A stretch of DNA of 64,000 nt, from contig NZ_CP034661.1 of NCBI RefSeq assembly GCF_003971235.1, positions 4,836,001-4,900,000 on the forward strand, read 5' to 3'. Shown piece by piece: positions 44,447 to 52,554 of the stretch; positions within the stretch are counted from its first letter, which is position 1, and each line of letters opens with the position of its first letter. This DNA is from Chryseobacterium aureum. GTDB taxonomy: Bacteria > Bacteroidota > Bacteroidia > Flavobacteriales > Weeksellaceae. The notes below the pieces were generated by a model. That model searched no databases. It saw nothing but the letters and a program-made list of their open reading frames with translations, and was not told the origin of the DNA. The translations under genes were made by a program, and so were the position numbers.

Positions 44447-44530
44447 TGGTAAAATTGCTGATTATTAAAAGGAAATATTAATACGTTATCATATATTGAT
44501 GAAAATATTTTTTTTATTGTTGAATTTCAC

Positions 44531-44538
44531 TAGATTTG
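44531..44538 (+). promoter_or_regulatory. -7 box of the second T9SS adhesin gene
   Basis: TAGATTTG, a full match to TAnnTTTG, 20 bp before the ATG at 44559. It supports that start; the in-frame ATG at 44496 lies upstream of the box. Confidence 0.5.
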
Positions 44539-44558
44539 ATTCATTAATACTATATTAT

Positions 44559-46886
44559 ATGAAAAATATTTTACTTGTTGGTTTCTTGATGACCGGCTTT
44601 TTATCCTCCGCGCAGACTTATTGTACGCCTGCGTTTGCTAGTGGGTGTAGCGGAGGAGACGTGATTGATACCTTTAAAATTCCGGGAGCCGGATTTAATC
44701 ATCAGGATACAGGCTGTTCTGCTGGTGCATATGGAGATTTTACTTCCATGACAATTAACCTGAACGCAGGCTTAAGTTATGATTTTACAGTTAAACATGA
44801 TTACAGTGATCAGAATGTACGCATTTGGATAGACTTTAATAATGACGGAACGTTTGATGACAGCACTCCTGAATTGGTAGCTTCTGCAAGCAGCGATTTT
44901 ATAGGCGGTGCTAATATGACTACCGGACAAATAACGATTCCGTCTACCGTAACTCCGGGTTCCTATAGAATGAGAGTAGGTGACAGGTTCTCCAGTGAGC
45001 CTATTCCTTGTAATATTGACGGATATGGAGAAGCTCATGATTATACCGTTGTTATTGGATCGGTTCCCACTTGTTTTGCACCAACCGCTTTAACAGTGTC
45101 TGGGATCACCAGCAGTACCGCTCAGATTTCATGGACAGCTCCAACTTCTGCTCCGGCTGGCGGCTATGAATATTATTATTCAACTTCAGGTACTTATCCT
45201 GCTCCTACAACGGTAGCTTCCGGAACAAGCACCACGCTTAGTGCTAATTTACCTTCTACACTTACTCCTGCTACTCCTTATTATGTATGGGTGCGTTCTG
45301 TATGTAGCGGATCAGATAAAAGTGCATGGTCTTCCGCAGCTACATTTATGACATCTTGTGTTTCTGTAGGAGTGCCCTATGCATTGGATTTTGAAAATGT
45401 AACAACTCCGGACCTTCCGCAATGTACCTCAGTAGTTAATGACGGATCCGGAAATATGTGGAAAACAGGTGATCTTGATGCTCAGGGATTTGTGGGGAAC
45501 GTTCTTCAGTATTCATATGATTATGCCAATAGTGCAGATACATGGTTCTTCACTAATGGAATTAACCTTACAGCAGGGGTGGCATACAGAATCAAATATA
45601 AATATGCCAATGCTGAAGGATTTGTGTATGAAGAAAAATTAAAAGTAGCCTATGGAACTTCAGCTACAGGTGCCGGGATGACCAATATCCTGGCAGATCA
45701 TCCTAATATTGTTTCAAGTACAGCAACAAGTGCATTTGTCAACTTCACACCTTCTGCTACTGGTGTATATTATTTTGGATTCCAGGCATATTCAGATGCG
45801 AATATGAACCAGCTGTATGTTGATGATATCAGCATAGATGTAGCACCTGCATGTAGCGAACCTACAGCAGTTACCACTTCAAATATTACAGCAAACGGAA
45901 CTACTGTTTCCTGGACGGCTGCTACGCCTGTACCGGCGAGTGGGTATGATATTTATTACAGTACAACCAATACAGCCCCTACAGCAACAACTACACCTAA
46001 CTTTACAGGAATTACTGCAACTACTTATAATATTCCTAGTTTAGCTCCTGCTACTACTTATTATATATGGGTGAGATCTGCCTGTACAGCCACCAGCAAA
46101 AGTGTATGGAGCACGAATGCTGCATTTACCACTCTTTGTGTAAGTACAGGTTTACCCTATACACTGGATTTTGAAAATGTTACTGTTCCTGCTCTTCCTG
46201 GCTGTACAATAGCTGTAAATGGAGGAACCGGAAATAACTGGGAAACATCCGATCCACCATCAGATAGCCAGGGCTTTGCAACCAATGTATTGAGATATCA
46301 CTATAACTCTACCAATCCTGCCAATACATGGTTCTATACTCAGGGGTTGAGCCTTACAGCGGGAGTTCAATATACAATCAGCTATAAATATGGAAATAAT
46401 TCATCTATTTACGAAGAAAAATTAAAAGTAGCTTACGGAACATCACCTGCTGCCTCAGCAATGACTAATTCTGTGGCAGATTATCCTGCAATTAACGATG
46501 AAACTGCTCATACAGAATCAATTACCTTTACAGTTCCTGCGACAGGCGTGTACTACTTTGGATTTAATGCGTACTCAGATGCCAATCAATATAATCTGTA
46601 TGTTGATGATATTAGTATTAATAATGCCAACCTTGCAGTATCTGAAGTTTCTGCAGCGAAAAACGGCATTAAAGTATATCCTAATCCATTCACGGATGTA
46701 TTGAATATCTCTGAGGTGAAAAATGTGAAAAATGTATCTGTAACAGATGCTGCAGGAAGATTAGTGAAAACAATTGCTAACCCTGAATCTACCATTCATT
46801 TAGGAGGTTTAATGCAGGGTGTTTATCTGGTAACTTTAGAAATGAAAGACGGTTCTAAACAGACCATCAAAGCCATTAAAAAATAA
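44559..46886 (+). CDS. T9SS-secreted protein with GEVED and repeated Fn3/jelly-roll units
   Basis: Secreted surface protein of 775 residues. Signal peptide 1-19 (ends SSAQ). A GEVED-type domain covers about 20-168 (VRIWIDFNNDGTFDD, a Ca-binding-like loop, and YGEAHDYTVVI). Then come two tandem copies of an Fn3 domain plus a jelly roll (171-430 and 431-692), both with LDFENVT, EEKLKVAYGTS, GVYYFGF and YVDDISI. A T9SS sorting domain covers about 700-775 and is clearly related to that of the preceding protein. The start at 44559 places the signal peptide at the N-terminus. Confidence 0.88.
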   Translation: MKNILLVGFLMTGFLSSAQTYCTPAFASGCSGGDVIDTFKIPGAGFNHQDTGCSAGAYGDFTSMTINLNAGLSYDFTVKHDYSDQNVRIWIDFNNDGTFDDSTPELVASASSDFIGGANMTTGQITIPSTVTPGSYRMRVGDRFSSEPIPCNIDGYGEAHDYTVVIGSVPTCFAPTALTVSGITSSTAQISWTAPTSAPAGGYEYYYSTSGTYPAPTTVASGTSTTLSANLPSTLTPATPYYVWVRSVCSGSDKSAWSSAATFMTSCVSVGVPYALDFENVTTPDLPQCTSVVNDGSGNMWKTGDLDAQGFVGNVLQYSYDYANSADTWFFTNGINLTAGVAYRIKYKYANAEGFVYEEKLKVAYGTSATGAGMTNILADHPNIVSSTATSAFVNFTPSATGVYYFGFQAYSDANMNQLYVDDISIDVAPACSEPTAVTTSNITANGTTVSWTAATPVPASGYDIYYSTTNTAPTATTTPNFTGITATTYNIPSLAPATTYYIWVRSACTATSKSVWSTNAAFTTLCVSTGLPYTLDFENVTVPALPGCTIAVNGGTGNNWETSDPPSDSQGFATNVLRYHYNSTNPANTWFYTQGLSLTAGVQYTISYKYGNNSSIYEEKLKVAYGTSPAASAMTNSVADYPAINDETAHTESITFTVPATGVYYFGFNAYSDANQYNLYVDDISINNANLAVSEVSAAKNGIKVYPNPFTDVLNISEVKNVKNVSVTDAAGRLVKTIANPESTIHLGGLMQGVYLVTLEMKDGSKQTIKAIKK

Positions 46887-46906
46887 TTCATCATTTAAAT
46901 AAAAAG

Positions 46907-46939
46907 AAAAAGACGGGTCATCAATGGCCTGTCTTTTTT
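46907..46939 (+). terminator. Terminator of the second T9SS gene
   Basis: AAAAAGACGGG pairs with CCTGTCTTTTT (one G-T pair) over a 10-nt loop and ends in six T, 20 bp after the stop. Confidence 0.8.
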
Positions 46940-46980
46940 GTGAAGTACATATTGTTTTTTTGAATAGTGTCGGATCAAAA

Positions 46981-47010
46981 AAAAGATGAGTGATATTTCA
47001 CTCATCTTTT
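46981..47010. terminator. Bidirectional terminator
   Basis: AAAAGATGAGTGA and TCACTCATCTTTT around TATT: a perfect 13-bp stem flanked by A and T runs. It serves the leftward small membrane protein gene at 47030-47188. Confidence 0.85.
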
Positions 47011-47029
47011 GTATGTTATTGTATGGTCA

Positions 47030-47188
47030 TCATTTATTTGGTACCGGTTGAATTTCTCCTTTATTGAGAAGGTCAAAAACGGTAGGGAAGAACATTGCTA
47101 ATATAAAGTAAACAATGATCATCAGTACAATAAGTACAAAAAGGATGATGACTAAACTATTGGGCCTGTTTTTCTTTTGTGGTTCCAT
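47030..47188 (-). CDS. Small single-span membrane protein, 52 aa
   Basis: Reads MEPQKKNRPN, then a hydrophobic helix of about 24 residues (SLVIILFVLIVLMIIVYFIL), then FFPTVFDLLNKGEIQPVPNK to a stop. The basic N-terminus and single helix suggest an inner-membrane protein with its N-terminus inside. It is framed by a terminator 20 bp after its stop and by the K+ channel gene stop 44 bp upstream, with the same direction as the channel, so the two may be one transcript. No function is known to me. Confidence 0.6.
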   Translation of the reverse strand: MEPQKKNRPNSLVIILFVLIVLMIIVYFILAMFFPTVFDLLNKGEIQPVPNK

Positions 47189-47231
47189 GATTTTGCGGTA
47201 TTTGATGAATAAATTTTTCTTATACGAAATA

Positions 47232-48059
47232 TTAAGCTAATTTCTTGCCACATTTCTTGCAATACCTTGCATCATCATCAATATCTTCATTCCCGCAGCG
47301 CTCGCAGATCAGTTCCAGGTTTTGTCTCTTGTTCCTCATCTCTGCCGTTACAATACCTGTAGGAACTGCAATAATGGAGTAACCGGCAAGCATCAGGACC
47401 ACTGCAAAAAACTTTCCTAAAGGCGTAATAGGAGAGACATCACCATATCCTACCGTAGTTACCGTGACTACCGCCCAATAGATAGATTGAGGGATGGTCT
47501 CAAATCCCGGCCGGCCGCCTTCTACCATAAACATAAGTGATCCTACAATCACCGAAAAGATAATCAGGAATAGGAGGAAGATATAAATTTTTCTCGAACT
47601 GTTTTTCAAAGCCCGTACAATAAGATACCCATCATTCATAAAATCCAGCAGGTTGAAAATTCGGAAGATTCTCAGCATCCTCAGCATTCTGAAAATCAGA
47701 AAATATTTGGTAATCGGGAAGAAAAAGCTGAGGTAAAAAGGAACAAGTGCCAGAAAATCTATAATCCCGAAAAAACTGAAAATATAGTTTCTTTTATTTT
47801 TTACCACCGCAATCCGCATAGAATATTCCATCGTAAAAAATATGGAAATAATCCATTCAAGGATCACGAAGGTATAATGAAATCTTCTGTCAAGCTGAGG
47901 TACGCTTTCCATCATGATGATAGCGGTACTTACAAGAATTAAGGACAGTAATATAATATCGAACAGCTTTCCGAGTCTTGTATCGGAACGGTAAATGATT
48001 CGGTAAAGGTATCTTTTCCAAAGAGTGTCTTCAGGAATAAGATTGTGTTCTCTTTCCAT
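47232..48059 (-). CDS. Voltage-gated potassium channel with C-terminal zinc ribbon
   Basis: Six-helix ion channel, 275 residues. S1-S3 lie at about 32-120, the S4 voltage sensor has regularly spaced arginines (RMLRMLRIFRIF), and S5, pore and S6 lie at about 155-240 with the K+ selectivity filter TVTTVGYGD. After S6 comes a short helix and two CxxC pairs (CERCG and CKKCG, about 250-270), a zinc ribbon. The channel should be tetrameric in the inner membrane. It stands alone but may share a transcript with the small membrane gene downstream. Confidence 0.92.
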   Translation of the reverse strand: MEREHNLIPEDTLWKRYLYRIIYRSDTRLGKLFDIILLSLILVSTAIIMMESVPQLDRRFHYTFVILEWIISIFFTMEYSMRIAVVKNKRNYIFSFFGIIDFLALVPFYLSFFFPITKYFLIFRMLRMLRIFRIFNLLDFMNDGYLIVRALKNSSRKIYIFLLFLIIFSVIVGSLMFMVEGGRPGFETIPQSIYWAVVTVTTVGYGDVSPITPLGKFFAVVLMLAGYSIIAVPTGIVTAEMRNKRQNLELICERCGNEDIDDDARYCKKCGKKLA

Positions 48060-48208
48060 TGATATAGGATTATTTCAGGCTTATACCAGCCATTTTTATA
48101 AAGTATAAGGTAAATATATGACTGTTAAAAGAATTGTACAACTATTAAAATATTCTTTAGGGTTTTGGCAAAATTAATATCTTCGCTGTAACCGTAAAAT
48201 ATAAATTA

Positions 48209-49306
48209 ATGAAGCTAAAAACTGTACTAGCAAAGATTGAAGAGGAAATAAGTATCAGACAGGCAGAAGATTTTGATAATGTAGGACTTTTGTGTGGTGT
48301 TTATGACCGGGATGTATCGGGGATTCTGGTTTGCCATGATGCTTTGGAAAATGTGGTAGATGAAGCCATTGAGAGAAACTGCAATCTGATTGTATGTTTT
48401 CATCCCATTATATTTTCCGGACTGAAATCTTTAACAGGGAAAAACTATGTAGAAAGAGCTGTTTTAAAGGCAATCGAAAATAAAGTAGCCATCTATGCCA
48501 TTCATACTGCATTTGATAATGATTTCTTTGGAGTGAATCATGGAATATGCACTCAGTTGGGATTAAAAAATAGGAAGATCCTTCAGCCGAAAGAAAATAA
48601 TTTAAAACAACTTACCGTTTTTGTCCCGAAAGAATATTCAGAAAAAGTAAAAGAAGCCATGTTCTCAGCAGGAGCCGGAAGTATAGGATTCTATGACGAA
48701 TGCAGCTTTACAGTGAACGGAAACGGTACATTCCGCCCGGTAGAAGGTTCAAATCCTTTCTCCGGAAATAAGGGAATCCGTGAAAATGCCGATGAAGATA
48801 TGATCTCTGTAATTTTTGAAGGGTTTAAACAGGGGCAGATTGTAGGAGCCATGAAAGCGGCACATCCTTACGAAGAAGTTGCCCATCAGGTTTATAGTCT
48901 GGATAATAAAAACCATCATGTGGGATTGGGCATGTACGGTGATCTGGAAGAGGAAATGGATGAAAAGGATTTCCTGGGGTTTGTAAAAGAAAAATTCGGA
49001 CTGGAAGTGATAAAACATTCCTCTTTCAATCATAAAAAAATCAAAAGAGTAGGAGTGCTTGGCGGTTCAGGAGCCAGTGGTATACGATCCGCAGCAGCCA
49101 GGAAATGTGACGCCTATCTCACGGGAGATCTTAAATATCACGACTATTTTTTAGCAGAGTCTAAAATGCTGATCTGTGATATAGGACATTATGAATCAGA
49201 ACAATTTGTAACCCAACAATTATTTGAAATTTTGTCACAAAAATTTAGTACATTTGCAATTTCAAAATCTATTGAAAAAACAAACCCAGTAAATTATTTC
49301 ATTTAA
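48209..49306 (+). CDS. Nif3-like dinuclear metal protein (YbgI/YqfO family)
   Basis: Conserved protein of uncertain activity that forms a toroidal hexamer with two metals per subunit. Residues 1-125 and 235-365 form the Nif3 core, with HPIIFSGLKSLTG, YAIHTAFDN and the closing GDLKYHDYFLAESKMLICDIGHYESEQF carrying metal-binding His/Asp/Glu (only partly shown here). A PII-like insert (about 130-230; LTVFVPKEYSEKVKEAMFSA) makes it the long YqfO form. A -7-like TATCTTCG lies at 48178-48185. It is co-transcribed with the next gene, 2 bp apart. Confidence 0.92.
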   Translation: MKLKTVLAKIEEEISIRQAEDFDNVGLLCGVYDRDVSGILVCHDALENVVDEAIERNCNLIVCFHPIIFSGLKSLTGKNYVERAVLKAIENKVAIYAIHTAFDNDFFGVNHGICTQLGLKNRKILQPKENNLKQLTVFVPKEYSEKVKEAMFSAGAGSIGFYDECSFTVNGNGTFRPVEGSNPFSGNKGIRENADEDMISVIFEGFKQGQIVGAMKAAHPYEEVAHQVYSLDNKNHHVGLGMYGDLEEEMDEKDFLGFVKEKFGLEVIKHSSFNHKKIKRVGVLGGSGASGIRSAAARKCDAYLTGDLKYHDYFLAESKMLICDIGHYESEQFVTQQLFEILSQKFSTFAISKSIEKTNPVNYFI

Positions 49307-49308
49307 AT

Positions 49309-50085
49309 ATGGCAAAAACCAACGATATTTCAGTTGAAGAAAAATTAAGAGCTTTATACGATTTACAGATCATTGATTCAAGATTGGATGAAATCCGAAA
49401 TACCAGAGGAGAATTGCCAATTGAAGTTGAAGATCTTGAAATTGAGATTGAAGGACTTGAAAAAAGAGCTGAGAAATTTCATGCTGATATCAAAGATCAG
49501 GACGATCAGATTAAAACAAAGCATGAAGTGATTAATCATGCTAAAACTTTAATTGAGAAATACAAGTCTCAGCAGGATAATGTGAGAAACAACAAAGAGT
49601 TTGAAGCATTAGGGAAAGAAATAGAATTCCAGGATCTTGAAATTCAGCTTGCTGAAAAAAGAATTAAAGAATTCGGAGCTAAAATTGCTCATAAAAACGA
49701 AACTTTAGCTGAATTGAATGCAAAGATCGACGATTTAAAAAGCCACTTGAAATTCAAGAAAGAAGAATTGGATGGTTTGATCTCTGAAACTCAGAAAGAA
49801 GAAGAATATCTTCTTGAGCAGTCTAAAGAATTTGCAGCCAAAATTGATGAGAGATTATTGGCTTCTTACAACAGAATCAGAACCAACTCTATCAATGGTC
49901 TTGCTGTAGTAGGACTGGAAAGAGGGGCTCCAAAAGGATCTTTCTTCACGATTCCGCCTCAAAAGCAGATGGAAATTGCCCAGAGAAAGAAAATCATTAT
50001 TGATGAACATTCTGGGAAAATCCTTGTGGATGACGAATTGGTAATGGAAGAAAACGAAAAAATGAAAACGGTAATTAAATTCTAA
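49309..50085 (+). CDS. Coiled-coil protein of the zinc-ribbon (CT398/zf-RING_7) family, cysteines lost
   Basis: About 190 residues of long antiparallel coiled coil (Glu/Lys/Leu-rich) and a C-terminal 60-residue domain that in most relatives is a C4 zinc ribbon. Here the positions expected to be Cys are not: the first pair region reads GAPKGSFFTIPPQ and the second DEHSGKILV. The fold outline (IPPQxQ, KKIIIDEHSGKI) is kept. The gene is directly after nif3, a neighbourhood seen widely in bacteria. A role in RNA- or ribosome-related functions has been suggested for the family; I infer none here. Confidence 0.85.
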   Translation: MAKTNDISVEEKLRALYDLQIIDSRLDEIRNTRGELPIEVEDLEIEIEGLEKRAEKFHADIKDQDDQIKTKHEVINHAKTLIEKYKSQQDNVRNNKEFEALGKEIEFQDLEIQLAEKRIKEFGAKIAHKNETLAELNAKIDDLKSHLKFKKEELDGLISETQKEEEYLLEQSKEFAAKIDERLLASYNRIRTNSINGLAVVGLERGAPKGSFFTIPPQKQMEIAQRKKIIIDEHSGKILVDDELVMEENEKMKTVIKF

Positions 50086-50105
50086 TGCCCGATTTTAAAA
50101 CATAC

Positions 50106-50138
50106 AAAAGCTGTTTCAGAAATGAAACAGCTTTTTTT
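50106..50138 (+). terminator. Terminator of the nif3 operon
   Basis: AAAAGCTGTTTC, 6-nt loop, GAAACAGCTTTT then further T: a perfect 12-bp stem 20 bp after the stop. Confidence 0.9.
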
Positions 50139-50154
50139 GTACATTCAATAGAAA

Positions 50155-50374
50155 GGGGCTTTAGCCCGTTTAATTTTTTAGCATAATGTCATTTTTACGG
50201 TGTCCCTGTTATTCCGTGGGAATCTCTACGCATTCTTTTAATACAGTATGGATTCCTACGGAATAACAAAGTTGGTGCTATCATTACGGTTAAAAGAATT
50301 AATGGAAAATCATCAATGGGAACGGGCTTTAGCCCGTTCGTTTATCAAAATAAATAATCCAATGGCTTTAGCCA
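50155..50374. repeat. Cluster of GGC-TTTA-GCC palindromes around a larger inverted repeat
   Basis: Three hairpins share the centre GGCTTTAGCC: GGGC-TTTA-GCCC (50156-50167), AACGGGC-TTTA-GCCCGTT (50321-50338) and TGGC-TTTA-GCCA (50363-50374). Between them GTTATTCCGTGGGAATC (50208-50224) is inverted at 50251-50267 with one mismatch. No reading frame runs through. This looks like a REP-like intergenic repeat cluster between the convergent nif3 operon and ligase gene. Confidence 0.7.
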
Positions 50375-50381
50375 AAACCTA

Positions 50382-50410
50382 TAAAAAAACCGCTTCAAAA
50401 TGAAGCGGTT
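50382..50410 (-). terminator. Terminator of the acyl-CoA ligase gene
   Basis: AACCGCTTCA and TGAAGCGGTT around AAA, followed on the minus strand by TTTTTTT. It lies 10 bp after the ligase stop. Confidence 0.9.
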
Positions 50411-50419
50411 GATATTTTT

Positions 50420-52198
50420 TTAATCCTGATGATCATACATCTTATTGTATAAAGCAATAAACTTCTCTTTTACCGCTTTTCTTTTCAGCTTTAATGTAGG
50501 AGTAAGCAATCCGCTTTCAATGCTCCATACTTCAGGGGTAAGCTCAATCTTTTTGATTTTCTCCCAGTTTCCAAGGTGTTCATTGATGCCCTCAATCTCT
50601 TTTTCAATTCTTTGCTTCAGCTCAGCACTTTTTGCAATCTCTTCCGGTGTAGTACCGATGTTCAGATTGTTTCTCATGGCCCAGCTTTTAGCAAATTCAA
50701 AATCGGGCTGTACCAAAGCACACGGCATTTTTTCACCATCACCTACCACCATAATCTGCTCTATAAATTTGGAGGCTTTTGCTAAATTTTCAATCGTTTG
50801 AGGAGCAATATATTTTCCCCCTGATGTTTTAAACATTTCCTTCTTACGGTCGGTGATTTGTAAAAACCCGTCACTGTCGATGTGTCCTATATCCCCGGTT
50901 TTGAAGAAACCATCTTCTGTGAACGCCTCTTTTGTCATTTCTTCATTCTGGAAATATCCTTTGAAAACCGAAGGACCTTTTACCGTAATCTCACCGTCTT
51001 CCTGAATTTTAACCTTTAAATTATCCAATGGAATCCCTACGGTTCCCACTTTCATTTTATCAAAGCTGTTGACGGAAATGACAGGGGAAGTTTCTGTTAA
51101 GCCATATCCTTCCAGAATAGGAATACCGGCGTTCTGAAACATCAGGTTAAGTCTTGTAGATAAGGCCGCAGATCCTGAAACCAAAGTCACAATTTCACCT
51201 CCTAAACCTTCTCTCCATTTGGAAAATACCAGCTTGTCAGCAATCATTTCCTGAAGTCCGGATGGCTTGGAAATGACTTTCTTTTTGGAAATTAAATTCA
51301 GGGCCCAGAAGAAGATTTTAGATTTTAATCCTCCTGCTGAAGATCCTGTATTGTAGATTTTGTCATATACCTTTTCTACCAGTCGTGGTACAACGGTCAT
51401 ATAATGAGGCTTTACTTCTTTTACGTTTTCGCCCATTTTCTCGATGCTTTCAGCAAAATAAAGAGAAAAACCATTGTACTGATAAAGATAGAAAAGCATT
51501 CTTTCAAAAATATGACAGATAGGAAGAAAGCTTAAAGCCCTTGCATCCTTATAATCAAAGCTTCTTTTTTTGGGAATTCTTGGGATCGCTCCCAATATAT
51601 TGGATACAATATTATTATGGGTAAGCATTACCCCTTTAGGTCTTCCGGTTGTTCCGGAGGTATAAATAATAGTAGCCAAATCCTCAGTATTGATCGCATT
51701 GGAAAGGTCGTCCACTTCAATTTGGGTAGATTCATCCTTACCCAGATCCAGAATTTCCCGCCAGTTGGCAGCGCCGCTGATATGATCAAAAGTAAAAATT
51801 CCCTGTAAGCTTGGGATATTGTGTTTTACTTTCATTACTTTATTCAGCAGTTCCTTATCAGAAACAAAACAGTACTGAATTTCAGCATTATTGAAGATAA
51901 ACTCATAATCTTCAGGAGAAATACTCGGATAAACCGGTACGGAAACTACTCCGATCTGGGAAAGTCCGAAATCCATAATTGCCCATTCAGTACGGGAATT
52001 AGTGGTAATCAAAGCAATCTTGTCACCAGGCTTTATGCCCAGTTTCAGCAAACCTCTGGATATCTTATTTCCCTCATTAATAAACTCCTGGGTAGAAGTT
52101 TTTTTCCACTCACCCTGATACTTTGTTACGAACATATCCGTTTTAGGATATTTTTCTAAAGCATAGTGTGGAATATCGAATAATCTCTTGATCGTCAT
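50420..52198 (-). CDS. Long-chain fatty acid-CoA ligase (AMP-forming)
   Basis: Activates fatty acids to acyl-CoA through an acyl-adenylate. ANL-family boxes: YTSGTTGRPKGVMLTH near 180-195 (ATP loop), GYGLTETSPVISV near 365 (adenine and acyl pocket), FKTGDIG near 440 and TDRKKEMFKTSGGKYIAP near 455-472 (hinge and C-terminal lysine region). At 592 residues it resembles the FadD15/long-chain bacterial group. It is cytosolic or membrane-associated. Together with the acyl-CoA dehydrogenase just beyond, it supplies beta-oxidation. Confidence 0.93.
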   Translation of the reverse strand: MTIKRLFDIPHYALEKYPKTDMFVTKYQGEWKKTSTQEFINEGNKISRGLLKLGIKPGDKIALITTNSRTEWAIMDFGLSQIGVVSVPVYPSISPEDYEFIFNNAEIQYCFVSDKELLNKVMKVKHNIPSLQGIFTFDHISGAANWREILDLGKDESTQIEVDDLSNAINTEDLATIIYTSGTTGRPKGVMLTHNNIVSNILGAIPRIPKKRSFDYKDARALSFLPICHIFERMLFYLYQYNGFSLYFAESIEKMGENVKEVKPHYMTVVPRLVEKVYDKIYNTGSSAGGLKSKIFFWALNLISKKKVISKPSGLQEMIADKLVFSKWREGLGGEIVTLVSGSAALSTRLNLMFQNAGIPILEGYGLTETSPVISVNSFDKMKVGTVGIPLDNLKVKIQEDGEITVKGPSVFKGYFQNEEMTKEAFTEDGFFKTGDIGHIDSDGFLQITDRKKEMFKTSGGKYIAPQTIENLAKASKFIEQIMVVGDGEKMPCALVQPDFEFAKSWAMRNNLNIGTTPEEIAKSAELKQRIEKEIEGINEHLGNWEKIKKIELTPEVWSIESGLLTPTLKLKRKAVKEKFIALYNKMYDHQD

Positions 52199-52554
52199 GA
52201 TTTTTTACGTAATTTATAAAGAAACTTAAATATAAGCATTTTTTTTAATTGGAAACATCTGAATGTAATAATTAGAAATTAGTTAAATGCTAACCATAAT
52301 ATATTGAATCAAAAAGGAGGCCGGAAGCCCTTACAAAGGGATTTTATATTTTAAAGTGATCTTTTGTGAAAGGGTATTTTTTCTAATGAATCTCATATTC
52401 TTTTTATATCTCACTGTTCCCAATCCCAAAACATGCATTCATCATCATTAAACTCCTTCCAACTTCCGTTTTCCCTGCTTTTTACCGCCTTTAATTTAAT
52501 ATTTTCAGATTTGCTTAAAAAGTGTAAATTTACGGCTATCTAATTATTTTTTTT
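52199..52554. other. Divergent spacer, 356 bp
   Basis: No ordinary gene. CCCTT-ACA-AAGGG (near 52328-52342) is a small hairpin. On the minus strand the stretch 52411-52541 is open and spells a protein-like end (NGSWKEFNDDECMFWDWEQ) but has no start codon, so it may be a gene remnant. A -7-like TAAATTTA lies at 52527-52534 before the dehydrogenase gene. Confidence 0.4.
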
